This document shows positions 1-9,382 of a DNA stretch of 64,000 nt, piece after piece; position 1 is the stretch's first letter, and each line of letters opens with the position of its first letter. Origin of the DNA: an uncultured Pseudomonadales bacterium (GTDB lineage: Bacteria; Pseudomonadota; Gammaproteobacteria; Pseudomonadales; Porticoccaceae). The stretch covers positions 88,001-152,000 of the forward strand of contig CALSNK010000001.1 of assembly GCA_943787675.1 (NCBI GenBank), written 5' to 3'. The position numbers were made by a program, and so were the translations under genes. The notes beneath the pieces were generated by a model, which searched no databases, was not told the origin of the DNA, and saw nothing but the letters and a program-made list of their open reading frames with translations.

Positions 1-23
1 CTCCATGAAAGGATCAGGCTTTT

Positions 24-99
<76 letters not shown>

Positions 100-110
100 T
101 ATTTTCCTAT

Positions 111-127
111 AAGAGCCGCGCTCTTTT
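111..127 (+). terminator. Short hairpin between tRNA-Thr and tuf
   Basis: AAGAGC and GCTCTT pair around a CGC loop and are followed by TT then A. The stem is short and the T-run minimal, so this is either a leaky terminator or a processing hairpin separating the tRNA from the tuf message. Confidence 0.3.
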
Positions 128-243
128 AGGTTGAGTAAGAAGAAGTATTAAGAGTGATTGTTATTTAACGATTAGATTTAAAGTTCAGGGCATTAGTTGT
201 AACAGTTAATAGCCCGCTAATGTTCCGTTGAGGAGATGCTGAG

Positions 244-1467
244 ATGGCTAAAGAAAGATTTGAAAGAAATAAGCCCCACGTAAACGTCGGCACTATTGGT
301 CACGTTGACCATGGTAAAACTACATTAACCGCTGCGATGACGCGCGTCTGTGCAGAAGTTTGGGGCGGAGAAATGAAAGCCTTCGACCAGATTGACAATG
401 CACCTGAAGAGCGTGAGCGCGGTATCACTATCTCAACAGCACACGTTGAGTATGATTCCCCTATTCGTCACTATGCCCACGTAGACTGCCCAGGCCACGC
501 CGATTATGTTAAAAACATGATCACCGGTGCTGCCCAGATGGACGGCGCTATCTTGGTTTGTGGTGCTACAGACGGCCCAATGCCACAGACGCGCGAGCAC
601 ATTTTGCTGTCACGTCAGGTTGGTGTTCCTTTTGTATTAGTATTCCTGAACAAAGCTGACTTGCTTGCAGAAGATTGCGGCGGCTTCGGGTCAGAAGAGT
701 ACCTAGAAATGTTGGAACTGGTTGAGATGGAGCTGCGCGAGCTGCTTGATCTTTACGAATTCCCGGGCGATGACACGCCAATCATTGTTGGTTCAGCGCT
801 GATGGCGCTGGAAGGCAAGGATGACAACGAGTTAGGCACTACTGCTGTTAAGAAGCTAGTAGAAGCCCTTGATTCGTTTATCCCTGAGCCAGTTCGCGCA
901 GTCGATCAGCCGTTCCTGATGCCAATTGAAGATGTATTCTCAATTGCCGGTCGTGGAACAGTAGTAACCGGTCGAGTAGAGCGTGGCATTGTTAAGGTTG
1001 GTGAAGAAATCGAGATCATCGGTATCGCTGACACAGCCAAAACTACCTGTACGGGTGTTGAGATGTTCCGCAAGCTGCTTGACGAAGGTCGCGCTGGCGA
1101 GAACTGCGGTATTTTGTTGCGCGGCACTAAGCGTGAAGAAGTGCAGCGTGGTCAGGTACTGGCTAAGCCAGGTTCGGTTAAGCCGCACACTAAGTTCACT
1201 TCAGAGATCTATGTGCTGTCTAAAGATGAAGGAGGCCGTCACACGCCATTCTTTAAAGGCTACCGTCCACAGTTTTACTTCCGCACCACAGACGTTACAG
1301 GCGCCTGTGAGTTGCCAGAGGGCACTGAAATGGTAATGCCCGGCGACAACGTGCAGATGGAAGTGACGTTGATTCACCCGATTGCAATGGAAGAAGGTCT
1401 TCGTTTTGCAATTCGTGAAGGCGGCCGTACTGTTGGCGCTGGTGTTGTAGCTAAGATTATCGAGTAA
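244..1467 (+). CDS. tuf: Elongation factor Tu, intact copy
   Basis: EF-Tu is the GTPase that delivers aminoacyl-tRNA to the ribosomal A site. Visible motifs are G1 GHVDHGKT (residues about 19-26), the switch region RGITI, G3 DCPGH (about 81-85) and G4 NKAD (about 136-139), followed by domains II and III. The C-terminus [10 protein letters not shown] is typical. At 407 residues it is longer than E. coli EF-Tu (394). The extra length is mostly an insert of about 10 residues right after NKAD, containing [12 protein letters not shown] recall this longer form from several marine gammaproteobacteria. GAGGAG precedes the ATG at good spacing. This is the only complete EF-Tu gene in the window; the second copy near 19.5 kb is broken. 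Confidence 0.98.
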   Translation: MAKERFERNKPHVNVGTIGHVDHGKTTLTAAMTRVCAEVWGGEMKAFDQIDNAPEERERGITISTAHVEYDSPIRHYAHVDCPGHADYVKNMITGAAQMDGAILVCGATDGPMPQTREHILLSRQVGVPFVLVFLNKADLLAEDCGGFGSEEYLEMLELVEMELRELLDLYEFPGDDTPIIVGSALMALEGKDDNELGTTAVKKLVEALDSFIPEPVRAVDQPFLMPIEDVFSIAGRGTVVTGRVERGIVKVGEEIEIIGIADTAKTTCTGVEMFRKLLDEGRAGENCGILLRGTKREEVQRGQVLAKPGSVKPHTKFTSEIYVLSKDEGGRHTPFFKGYRPQFYFRTTDVTGACELPEGTEMVMPGDNVQMEVTLIHPIAMEEGLRFAIREGGRTVGAGVVAKIIE

Positions 1468-1491
1468 TAGTTACACAGAGTCTGAAGCGCA

Positions 1492-1519
1492 AAGCCGAGG
1501 CATCTTGATGTCTCGGCTT
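1492..1519 (+). other. Hairpin after tuf
   Basis: An 11-bp stem, AAGCCGAGGCA with TGTCTCGGCTT (one G-T pair), encloses a 6-nt loop about 25 nt after the tuf stop. No T-run follows, so it looks more like an mRNA 3'-end or processing structure before tRNA-Trp than an intrinsic terminator. Confidence 0.5.
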
Positions 1520-1567
1520 AGCTGTCAGATAGGGAAGGCAATAAAAGTAACGCCATAAAAGTTTAGA

Positions 1568-1643
1568 AGGCCAGTAGTTCAATTGGTAGAGCACCGGTCT
1601 CCAAAACCGGCTGTTGGGGGTTCGAGTCCCTCCTGGCCTGCCA
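1568..1643 (+). tRNA. tRNA-Trp (anticodon CCA)
   Basis: A 76-nt cloverleaf with encoded CCA. The acceptor arms AGGCCAG and CTGGCCT are complementary. The anticodon stem CCGGT/ACCGG encloses the loop CTCCAAA, giving CCA. The T arm contains GGTTCGAGTCC. Its place between tuf and secE matches the order I know from Pseudomonas. Confidence 0.96.
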
Positions 1644-1670
1644 TTTTAAAAGCTTGGGAAATAACTTCGC

Positions 1671-2039
1671 ATGAGTGTTGTAACAGACGAAAAACAGTTC
1701 CGACTAGACGGCCTCAAGTGGCTTGTCACGTTGTTGCTCGTGGGTGGTGCCATTTATGCTAATTGGTATTTCTCAGCAGAATCCGCCCTTTACCGCGTTA
1801 TCGGTTTGGTGTTGGTTTTAGTGATTGCGGCCTTTGTCGCATCGAAGACAGAAAAAGGTGCGGCTATTATCGAGCTGGCTATCGGTGCTCGCACTGAATG
1901 GCGCAAGGTTGTGTGGCCTACCAAGCAGGAGCGGAACCAGACAACGTTGATCGTTGTTGCGGTTATTTTATTGATGGCATTAATTTTGTGGGGTATTGAT
2001 TCCCTGCTGAGTTATTTCGCCTCACTGATAATGGGCTAG
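1671..2039 (+). CDS. secE: Preprotein translocase subunit SecE
   Basis: SecE is the small clamp subunit of the SecYEG channel in the inner membrane. The 122-residue protein has three hydrophobic segments (about 16-33, 41-58 and 92-118), like the three-helix E. coli form. The conserved amphipathic stretch before the last helix contains [12 protein letters not shown], the hallmark of SecE. The gene lies 8 bp upstream of nusG, the usual secE-nusG pair, just after tRNA-Trp. The ribosome-binding site is weak. Confidence 0.97.
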   Translation: MSVVTDEKQFRLDGLKWLVTLLLVGGAIYANWYFSAESALYRVIGLVLVLVIAAFVASKTEKGAAIIELAIGARTEWRKVVWPTKQERNQTTLIVVAVILLMALILWGIDSLLSYFASLIMG

Positions 2040-2047
2040 GAGATAGC

Positions 2048-2581
2048 ATGTCGATGCGATGGTATGTGGTACATGCTTACTCGGGCTACGAGAAGAAAGT
2101 TGCACTAGCGATCCAAGATCGTGTGGCAATGCATAACTTAGGCGACCGATTTGGCGAGATATTAGTGCCAACTGAAGAAGTTGTTGAGATGAGAGCCGGC
2201 CAGAAGCGTACCAGTGAGCGTATGTTTTTCCCAGGCTACGTCTTGGTACAGATGGAATTAGATGATGATACCTGGCACCTCATTAAAGAGACGCCGCGTG
2301 TTATGGGCTTTATCGGCGGCAAGGCGGACAAGCCTGCTGCAATTACCGATAAAGAAGCCGACCTGATCTTGCGACGCGTGCAGGATTCTGGCGAAGCGCC
2401 ACGACCCAAGACATTGTTTGAGCCAGGTGAAATGGTTCGCGTTACCGATGGTCCGTTTAATGACTTCAACGGTAATGTTGAAGAAGTTAATTACGAGAAG
2501 AGCAAGCTCCGCGTTGCCGTGTCGATCTTTGGTCGATCAACGCCAGTTGAGTTGGACTTTACTCAGGTCGAAAAAGCCTAG
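2048..2581 (+). CDS. nusG: Transcription termination/antitermination factor NusG
   Basis: NusG binds RNA polymerase and links it to Rho or, through S10, to the ribosome. The 177-residue product shows the NGN domain ([16 protein letters not shown] near the N-terminus, FFPGYVLV in the middle) and a C-terminal KOW domain ([17 protein letters not shown], from about residue 124). Both ATG codons at 2048 and 2054 are usable; the first has AGGAG just upstream. It sits in the conserved secE-nusG-rplK order. The 118-nt gap after it probably carries the rplKA leader, where L1 would repress, but I could not define the site. Confidence 0.97.
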   Translation: MSMRWYVVHAYSGYEKKVALAIQDRVAMHNLGDRFGEILVPTEEVVEMRAGQKRTSERMFFPGYVLVQMELDDDTWHLIKETPRVMGFIGGKADKPAAITDKEADLILRRVQDSGEAPRPKTLFEPGEMVRVTDGPFNDFNGNVEEVNYEKSKLRVAVSIFGRSTPVELDFTQVEKA

Positions 2582-2699
2582 TAAAAATTATTTGATAGGC
2601 CTGTAATTCAGCAGGCGTATCGGGGAGCCAGTGAAAGATTGTTACTACCCTAGGTAGTTTGAATCTGGAGGCGCTAATACCCACCAGTGGAGAAGAAAG

Positions 2700-3131
2700 A
2701 TGGCTAAGAAAGTAACGGCTTATATTAAGCTGCAAGTGCCTGCCGGTCAGGCCAATCCAAGTCCACCAGTTGGTCCAGCATTGGGTCAGCACGGTGTAAA
2801 CATCATGGAATTCTGTAAGGGTTTCAACGCTCAGACTCAAGGCATCGAAGCAGGCGCACCTGTACCAGTAGTTATTACTGTCTATGGCGATCGCAGTTTC
2901 ACCTTTGAGATGAAAACTCCACCCGCATCTTATCTTTTAAAGAAAGCTGCTGGTTTGAAGAGTGGTTCTGGTCGACCTAACACTGAGAAAGTGGGCAAGG
3001 TGACTCGAGCGCAGTTGGAAGACATCGTAAAAACAAAAGAACCTGATCTGACAGCGGCAAGTCTTGAGGCTGCAGTTCGCACCATTGCCGGGTCAGCCCG
3101 CTCAATGGGCATAGAAACGGAGGGCGTGTAA
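2700..3131 (+). CDS. rplK: 50S ribosomal protein L11
   Basis: L11 binds the GTPase-associated region of 23S rRNA, with L10 and L7/L12 nearby, and is needed for the RelA stringent response. The 143-residue length is normal. The proline-rich N-terminal signature [19 protein letters not shown] is clear, and the C-terminal rRNA-binding domain ends in [22 protein letters not shown] stretch precedes the ATG. Its stop codon directly abuts the rplA start, so translation of the pair is likely coupled. Confidence 0.97.
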   Translation: MAKKVTAYIKLQVPAGQANPSPPVGPALGQHGVNIMEFCKGFNAQTQGIEAGAPVPVVITVYGDRSFTFEMKTPPASYLLKKAAGLKSGSGRPNTEKVGKVTRAQLEDIVKTKEPDLTAASLEAAVRTIAGSARSMGIETEGV

Positions 3132-3827
3132 ATGGCCAAGTTATCCAAGCGCGTTCGTGCGATAAATGAAAAAGTAGAAGCGGGTAAGATCTATCAGGTG
3201 ACAGAAGCACTTGATCTGCTCAAAGAACTCTCAACTGTTAAGTTTTCAGAGACCGTTGATGTTGCTATTAATCTCGGTATCGATCCTCGTAAATCTGACC
3301 AGGTAGTGCGTGGTGCAACCACATTGCCTAATGGTTCTGGTAAAGCGGTACGCGTATGTGTATTTGCTCAGGGCGACGCAGCAGAAGCAGCTAAGGCTGC
3401 AGGTGCTGAGTTTGTTGGTATGGACGAGCTAGCTGAAGAAGTTAAAGGCGGCATGATGGCCTTCGACGTTGTAATCGCCGCTCCTGACGCAATGCGCGTT
3501 GTGGGTTTGCTGGGTAAGGTTCTTGGTCCTCGTGGCCTGATGCCTAACCCTAAGTCTGGCACTGTTACGCCAGACGTAGCGACTGCAGTTAACAATGCTA
3601 AAGCAGGTCAGGTACGTTTTCGTGCCGACAAGAGCGGCATTGTTCACGGCGGCATCGGCATCGTCAGTTTTGATGCATCTGCATTGAAGCAAAATCTTGA
3701 GGCATTGATGGTTGATTTGGCGAAAGCCAAGCCGGCATCTGCCAAGGGTATCTATATAAAGAAGATTACAGTTTCTTCGACTATGGGTCCCGGTTTAGTT
3801 ATTGATCAGAGCTCATTGGGCGAATGA
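3132..3827 (+). CDS. rplA: 50S ribosomal protein L1
   Basis: L1 forms the mobile L1 stalk at the ribosomal E site and is the known translational repressor of rplKA in gammaproteobacteria. The 231-residue product contains the signature [19 protein letters not shown] (about residues 124-142) and ends with [12 protein letters not shown]. It starts immediately after the rplK stop with no spacer. A 237-nt leader-like gap follows before rplJ. Confidence 0.97.
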   Translation: MAKLSKRVRAINEKVEAGKIYQVTEALDLLKELSTVKFSETVDVAINLGIDPRKSDQVVRGATTLPNGSGKAVRVCVFAQGDAAEAAKAAGAEFVGMDELAEEVKGGMMAFDVVIAAPDAMRVVGLLGKVLGPRGLMPNPKSGTVTPDVATAVNNAKAGQVRFRADKSGIVHGGIGIVSFDASALKQNLEALMVDLAKAKPASAKGIYIKKITVSSTMGPGLVIDQSSLGE

Positions 3828-4064
3828 TCAGTCGGTGACGTAAGTCACCACAAAGGCTTTGGGGTCCGAGCTAGCCGTTAAACGTTAGCTTGGGTCGTTA
3901 AAGACCGTAGGTTCCCGAAAGGGGTTAATAATTGGTAGTGCAGTATTGCTGACAGTTTCCTACGCAGGCGGTGAACCCGGTACAGATTTTTGAACTGGTA
4001 ATTATTCACCTAGGTGGTCGGTGTTAAACCCGACTGTAACTCAGGTAAATCGAGGAGATTTATC
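3828..4064 (+). promoter_or_regulatory. rplJL (L10) leader region
   Basis: This 237-nt gap lies between rplA and rplJ and contains several pairing arms. GGTGAC/GTCACC is at 3834-3849. CCGAGCTAGC pairs with GTTAGCTTGG (3866-3893). A longer-range pair is GGTTAATAATT (near 3923) with AATTATTCACC (near 4010). In E. coli the equivalent leader binds the L10-L12 complex for autogenous repression. Position and foldability support the same role here; the exact L10 contact site is inferred. Confidence 0.6.
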
Positions 4065-4592
4065 GTGGCATTGAATCTCGATGATAAAAAAGCAATTGTT
4101 GCTGAAGTAAACGAGACAGCCGCTCAGGCACTAAGCCTGGTGATTGCTGACGCCCGTGGCGTTGACGTAACCGATATGAATGCTCTACGTGCTAAGGCAC
4201 GTGCTGAGAACGTGCAATTGCGCGTTATCCGCAATACCTTAGCTAAGCGTGCATTCGCTGAAACTGACTACGCTTGCGTAGAAGATGTTTTGGTCGGTCC
4301 GTCATTGTTTGCTTTCTCTATGGAAGATCCAGGTGCAGCAGCGCGTTTATTCAAAGACTTCGCGAAAGAAAACGAAGCGTTTGAAGTGAAGGCGTTGTCG
4401 GTCAGTGGTCAACTGCTTGATAAGGGTCAAATTGACATCCTTGCTAGCTTACCAACTCTACATGAGGCTCTTGGTATGTTGGCTGGCGTTACATTGGCTC
4501 CGGTTACTAAGTTGGTTCGTACTCTTAATGAGATACCAACGAAGACAACCCGTGCAGTAGCAGCAGTTCGTGATGCAAAGGAAGCCGCATAA
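4065..4592 (+). CDS. rplJ: 50S ribosomal protein L10
   Basis: L10 anchors the L7/L12 dimers on the ribosomal stalk. I start the gene at GTG 4065, preceded by GAGGAG, because the product then begins ALNLDDKKAIVAEV as L10 proteins do. An upstream in-frame ATG at 4014 would add 17 residues encoded by the leader. The 175-residue length is typical. The C-terminal helix that binds L12 is present. The gene lies 41 bp before rplL; the pair should be under L10-L12 autoregulation through the leader. Confidence 0.95.
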   Translation: MALNLDDKKAIVAEVNETAAQALSLVIADARGVDVTDMNALRAKARAENVQLRVIRNTLAKRAFAETDYACVEDVLVGPSLFAFSMEDPGAAARLFKDFAKENEAFEVKALSVSGQLLDKGQIDILASLPTLHEALGMLAGVTLAPVTKLVRTLNEIPTKTTRAVAAVRDAKEAA

Positions 4593-4633
4593 GCGTCTTC
4601 ATAACAAATAGATAAAACATTAGGAGGCCCAAA

Positions 4634-5011
4634 ATGGCCCTATCAAACGAAGATATTTTAAACGCAATCGCTGAAATGAGCGTAATGGATGTTGTTGAAT
4701 TAGTAAGCGCTATGGAAGAGAAGTTCGGCGTTTCTGCAGCTGCTGCAGTTGCAGCTCCTGCTGCTGCCGCTGGTGGTGGTGAAGCCGCTGCTGAAGAGCA
4801 GACTGAATTTGACGTAGTATTGTCTGCAGTTGGCGAAAAGAAAGTAAACGTGATTAAAGCAGTTCGCGCAATTACTGGTCTTGGCCTGAAAGAAGCGAAA
4901 GAGCTAGTTGACGGAGCACCTTCTACTATTAAAGAAGGCGCATCGAAAGCTGATGCTGACGACGCTAAGAAGCAATTGGATGAAGCTGGCGCAACTGCTG
5001 AACTTAAGTAA
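4634..5011 (+). CDS. rplL: 50S ribosomal protein L7/L12
   Basis: L7/L12 is the multicopy stalk protein that recruits translation GTPases. The 125-residue product has the N-terminal dimerisation helix ([20 protein letters not shown]), an Ala/Gly-rich hinge (about 37-52) and the C-terminal factor-binding domain with [19 protein letters not shown]. The very strong AGGAGG before the ATG fits its higher stoichiometry relative to L10. A hairpin follows before rpoB. Confidence 0.97.
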   Translation: MALSNEDILNAIAEMSVMDVVELVSAMEEKFGVSAAAAVAAPAAAAGGGEAAAEEQTEFDVVLSAVGEKKVNVIKAVRAITGLGLKEAKELVDGAPSTIKEGASKADADDAKKQLDEAGATAELK

Positions 5012-5044
5012 GTTTACAGTGCTAGTGGCCTGATTTATCAGGTT

Positions 5045-5075
5045 GGGCTGAAGGGGTTTTCCCTTCGGCCCTTTC
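5045..5075 (+). terminator. rplL-rpoB attenuator hairpin
   Basis: GGGCTGAAGGG pairs with CCCTTCGGCCC over 11 bp (one G-T) around a GTTTT loop, followed by a weak TTTCCT. It lies where the partial terminator that lowers rpoBC transcription relative to rplJL is found in E. coli, so I read it as an attenuator rather than a full stop. Confidence 0.7.
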
Positions 5076-5169
5076 CTGCTTGTAAATACGGGAAGTTACA
5101 AGCAGAGCAAGCTTGAGAATAGTCTCAAGATTGGTATGTCCCAATCAAAGTTAATACCGAGGAATGCAA

Positions 5170-8100
5170 ATGGCTTACTCCTTCACTGAGAAGAAACGGA
5201 TCCGCAAAAATTTTGGCAAGTTGCCAGATGTTATGGATCTGCCGTATTTACTGGCAATTCAGCTTGATTCCTACAAAAATTTCACGCAGACGGGTGTTAA
5301 GGTCGAAGACCGCAAGAACACCGGTTTGCATGCTGCGCTCAACTCGATCTTTCCGATCGTTGGTTATTCTGGGCACGCAGCCTTAGAGTACGTCGATTAT
5401 GTCCTTGGCAAACCTGCCTTTGATGTTGAAGAGTGTAAGCTCCGCGGCGTTACTTTCTCAGTACCTTTAAGAGTTCGCGTTCGTCTTGTTATTTACGACA
5501 AAGAGTCGACTAACAAAGCGATTAAAGATATTCGTGAGCAAGAAGTGTATCTGGGCGAAATCCCGCTGATGACTGACAACGGTACCTTTATTATCAATGG
5601 TACTGAGCGTGTAATCGTGTCTCAGCTACACAGATCACCTGGCGTTATCTTCGATCACGATAAGGGCAAGACCCATTCGTCTGGCAAACTCCTCTACACA
5701 GCGCGCGTGATTCCTTACCGCGGCTCTTGGTTGGACTTTGAATTTGATCCGAAAGATCTGCTTTATGTACGTATCGATCGCCGTCGCAAGCTACCAGCAA
5801 CTATTTTGCTGCGTGCTCTCGGTTATAACTCTGAAGAAATTCTTGAGAAGTTCTTCGACACCAGCGTATTCCATTACAAGAAAGAAGTATTTACCTTGGA
5901 ATTGGATCCTGAGCGTCTGCGTGGTGAGATCGCCGTATTCGATATTAAAGATAAAAAAGGCGCCGTGGTTGTTGAGAAGGGTCGTCGTATTACTGCCCGT
6001 CATATCCGCGAGCTAGAAAAAGGCAAGGTCACCACCCTAGAGGTTACTCCCGAGTACATGTTGGGTCTGGCTCTGGCGAAAGATGTTGCCGATCCTAAGA
6101 CTGGTGAATTGTTGCTCGAGTGTAATACCGAGCTGACAGAAGAAAATCTGGCCCTTATTGTTGAAGCCGGTATTAAGTCTGTTGAAACTCTATACACCAA
6201 CGATCTGGATTGCGGTCCGTTTATCTCTGATACGTTGCGTGCTGATCCGTCGCGAACTCAGCTGGAAGCACTGGTAGAAATCTACCGCATGATGCGTCCT
6301 GGCGAGCCACCGACTAAAGAGTCAGCCGAGAACCTATTTTACAATCTGTTCTTCAATCTAGAGCGTTACGACCTGTCTTCGGTAGGCCGTATGAAGTTTA
6401 ACCGTCGCTTGGATCGTGAAGCTGAAGAAGGCGCAGGCGTGTTGTATGACGAGCGCTACTTCTCCATGCAGAAGACTGACGAAGCCAAAGAATTGCATGA
6501 GCAATTCGGCGATGCGTCTGACATCTCTGATGTAATGAAGACATTGATTCATATTCGTAACGGTAAGGGCTCGGTTGATGATATCGATCACCTGGGTAAC
6601 CGTCGTATTCGCTCTGTTGGCGAAATGGCTGAAAACCAATTCCGTGTTGGCCTAGTACGTGTTGAGCGTGCGGTTAAAGAGCGTTTGGGTGTTGCCGAAT
6701 CTGAAGGCTTAATGCCTCAGGATCTGGTTAACGCCAAGCCGGTTGCTGCTGCCATGAAAGAGTTCTTTGGCTCAAGCCAGCTCTCTCAGTTTATGGATCA
6801 GAACAACCCGCTGTCAGAAATTACCCACAAACGTCGTGTTTCAGCCCTAGGGCCCGGTGGTCTTACCCGTGAACGTGCAGGCTTTGAAGTCCGTGACGTA
6901 CACCCGACTCACTACGGTCGAGTATGCCCAATTGAGACTCCTGAAGGTCCAAACATTGGACTGATCAACTCATTGGCAACCTACGCGCGTACTAACAGCT
7001 ACGGCTTTATTGAAACGCCTTACCGTAAGATTATTGACGGCAAGGTAACCGCAGAGATCGAGTTCCTTTCAGCGATCAATGAGTCTCAGTATGTTATTGC
7101 ACAGGCTTCTGCAGAAATTAACAAGAAAGATGAGTTCGCAGAAGACATGGTGGCAGTGCGTCACCAAAATGAATTCACGGTTAAGCCTCCCGAAGATATT
7201 GACTACATGGACGTGTCACCACGCCAGGTAGTATCGGTAGCAGCCTCGTTGATTCCATTCCTGGAGCACGATGATGCAAACAGAGCCCTAATGGGTTCAA
7301 ACATGCAGCGTCAGGCCGTTCCAACTCTGCGTGCAGAAGCACCTCTAGTTGGTACCGGTATTGAGCGCACTGTAGCCAGTGACTCCGGTGTTTGTAAGGT
7401 TGCCAAACGTGGTGGTCTTATTGAGAGTGTTGATGCTGGTCGTATTGTTGTGCGTGTCAGTGATGAAGAAACAGCCTCTGGTGATGCGGGTGTAGATATC
7501 TACAACCTCACTAAGTACACCAGATCTAACCAGAACACCTGTATCAATCAGCGTCCTATCGTAAAGAAAGGCGATATTATCTCCCGTGGAGACGTATTGG
7601 CTGATGGTCCTTCTGTTGATCTGGGCGAGCTGGCTCTTGGGCAAAATATGCGCATCGCATTTATGCCTTGGAACGGTTACAACTTCGAAGATTCGATTCT
7701 GATCTCTGAGCGTGTTGTTCAGGAAGATCGCTTCACCACTATCCACATTCAGGAACTGACTTGTGTTGCTCGCGACACTAAGCTGGGCTCTGAAGAAATT
7801 ACTGCCGACATTCCAAATGTTGGTGAAGTAGCGCTGGCCCGTCTCGATGAGTCAGGTATTGTGCATATTGGTGCAGAAGTTTCTGCCGGTGACATTTTGG
7901 TTGGCAAGGTAACGCCTAAGGGCGAAACCCAGCTTACGCCGGAAGAAAAACTATTGCGTGCCATCTTCGGCGAAAAAGCCTCTGACGTTAAAGACACTTC
8001 CCTGCGTGTTCCAAGTAGCATCAAGGGTACTGTTATTAATGTTCAGGTGTTTACTCGCGATGGCTTGGATAAAGATCAGCGCTCTCTGGATATCGAGAAA

Positions 8101-9312
8101 ACTGAGCTTGACCAGTATCGTAAAGATTTAAACGACGAGTACCGCATTGTTGAAAATGCCACACTCGGCCGTTTGTTGACCTCTTTGGTAGGCGGCAAAG
8201 TAAGCAAGGCTGCCGGTCTTAAAAAGGGCGAGACATTAACTGCTGAAGCAGTTGCCGAATACAGCACCGATGATTGGTTTGCGATCCGTATGGAAAAAGC
8301 AGCCTTCAATGATCTTATTGCTGCCGCACAAACTCAGCTGGGCGAGCGTCGTGTTGATCTTGACGACCGTTTTGAAGAGAAGCGTGGCAAGTTGCAGAGC
8401 GGTGATGATTTAGCACCTGGCGTACTGAAAACCGTTAAGGTTTATCTGGCCGTTAAGCGTCGTATTCAGCCTGGTGACAAGATGGCTGGTCGTCACGGTA
8501 ACAAAGGTGTTATCTCGGTAATTAAACCTATTGAAGACATGCCTTACGATGAGCAGGGTGAGCCAGTTGATATCGTGCTCAATCCCCTGGGTGTTCCATC
8601 GCGAATGAACGTTGGTCAGGTGCTTGAAACCCATATGGGTATGGCTGCTAAAGGTCTGGGTGTTAAAATTGACGCCATGATCAAAGCACAGTCTAAAGCT
8701 GCTGAGATTCGTAAATTCTTGCAAGAAATCTATGACGTAGGCGATACCGTTTACGGCACCGATCTGAAAGAACTGAGTGATGGTGAGGTTCTTGAGTTAG
8801 CCTCTAACTTACGTAAAGGTGTGCCAATTGCGACGCCAGTATTTGACGGCGCTCATGAAGTAGAGCTGAAGAAAATGCTCGTGTTGGCCGGATTGAATGA
8901 AAGTGGTCAAACTGAACTTTACGATGGTCGCACAGGCGATAAGTTTGAACGTCCTGTCACCGTTGGCTACATGTACATGCTCAAGCTTAACCACTTGGTA
9001 GACGACAAGATGCACGCTCGTTCAACCGGTTCTTACAGCTTGGTTACTCAGCAGCCGCTGGGTGGTAAGGCACAGTTTGGTGGGCAGCGATTTGGTGAGA
9101 TGGAAGTATGGGCGTTGGAGGCATATGGTGCCGCTTACACGTTGCAGGAAATGCTTACCGTTAAGTCCGATGATGTTGCAGGTCGAACCAAGATGTATAA
9201 AAACATCGTGGATGGCGATCACCGAATGGAGCCTGGCATGCCAGAGTCATTCAACGTGTTGGTTAAAGAGGTGCGCTCACTCGGCATCAACATGGAATTG
9301 GAAAACGAATAA
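5170..9312 (+). CDS. rpoB: RNA polymerase beta subunit
   Basis: This is the catalytic beta subunit of RNA polymerase. I start at ATG 5170 ([13 protein letters not shown]), which has GAGG at suitable spacing, rather than the in-frame ATG 5164 next to it. At 1380 residues it is full length. The rifampicin pocket around [18 protein letters not shown] (coded near 6785-6840) keeps the usual sensitive-type residues. Other marks are [31 protein letters not shown], and the C-terminal [19 protein letters not shown]. It is separated from rpoC by 70 bp. There is no intein or split. Confidence 0.98.
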   Translation: MAYSFTEKKRIRKNFGKLPDVMDLPYLLAIQLDSYKNFTQTGVKVEDRKNTGLHAALNSIFPIVGYSGHAALEYVDYVLGKPAFDVEECKLRGVTFSVPLRVRVRLVIYDKESTNKAIKDIREQEVYLGEIPLMTDNGTFIINGTERVIVSQLHRSPGVIFDHDKGKTHSSGKLLYTARVIPYRGSWLDFEFDPKDLLYVRIDRRRKLPATILLRALGYNSEEILEKFFDTSVFHYKKEVFTLELDPERLRGEIAVFDIKDKKGAVVVEKGRRITARHIRELEKGKVTTLEVTPEYMLGLALAKDVADPKTGELLLECNTELTEENLALIVEAGIKSVETLYTNDLDCGPFISDTLRADPSRTQLEALVEIYRMMRPGEPPTKESAENLFYNLFFNLERYDLSSVGRMKFNRRLDREAEEGAGVLYDERYFSMQKTDEAKELHEQFGDASDISDVMKTLIHIRNGKGSVDDIDHLGNRRIRSVGEMAENQFRVGLVRVERAVKERLGVAESEGLMPQDLVNAKPVAAAMKEFFGSSQLSQFMDQNNPLSEITHKRRVSALGPGGLTRERAGFEVRDVHPTHYGRVCPIETPEGPNIGLINSLATYARTNSYGFIETPYRKIIDGKVTAEIEFLSAINESQYVIAQASAEINKKDEFAEDMVAVRHQNEFTVKPPEDIDYMDVSPRQVVSVAASLIPFLEHDDANRALMGSNMQRQAVPTLRAEAPLVGTGIERTVASDSGVCKVAKRGGLIESVDAGRIVVRVSDEETASGDAGVDIYNLTKYTRSNQNTCINQRPIVKKGDIISRGDVLADGPSVDLGELALGQNMRIAFMPWNGYNFEDSILISERVVQEDRFTTIHIQELTCVARDTKLGSEEITADIPNVGEVALARLDESGIVHIGAEVSAGDILVGKVTPKGETQLTPEEKLLRAIFGEKASDVKDTSLRVPSSIKGTVINVQVFTRDGLDKDQRSLDIEKTELDQYRKDLNDEYRIVENATLGRLLTSLVGGKVSKAAGLKKGETLTAEAVAEYSTDDWFAIRMEKAAFNDLIAAAQTQLGERRVDLDDRFEEKRGKLQSGDDLAPGVLKTVKVYLAVKRRIQPGDKMAGRHGNKGVISVIKPIEDMPYDEQGEPVDIVLNPLGVPSRMNVGQVLETHMGMAAKGLGVKIDAMIKAQSKAAEIRKFLQEIYDVGDTVYGTDLKELSDGEVLELASNLRKGVPIATPVFDGAHEVELKKMLVLAGLNESGQTELYDGRTGDKFERPVTVGYMYMLKLNHLVDDKMHARSTGSYSLVTQQPLGGKAQFGGQRFGEMEVWALEAYGAAYTLQEMLTVKSDDVAGRTKMYKNIVDGDHRMEPGMPESFNVLVKEVRSLGINMELENE

Positions 9313-9382
9313 GCGCTGTATTGCTTAATAATGGCCGGGGCGAACAATCGCCTCGGCAAACCCAGTTACTGGAGGAAAAGCC

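Noticed and set aside
1-5. CTCCA at the window edge, perhaps the 3' end of a tRNA-Gly preceding tRNA-Thr as in E. coli.
   Set aside because: Five bases are too few to support a feature; only the E. coli gene order suggests it.
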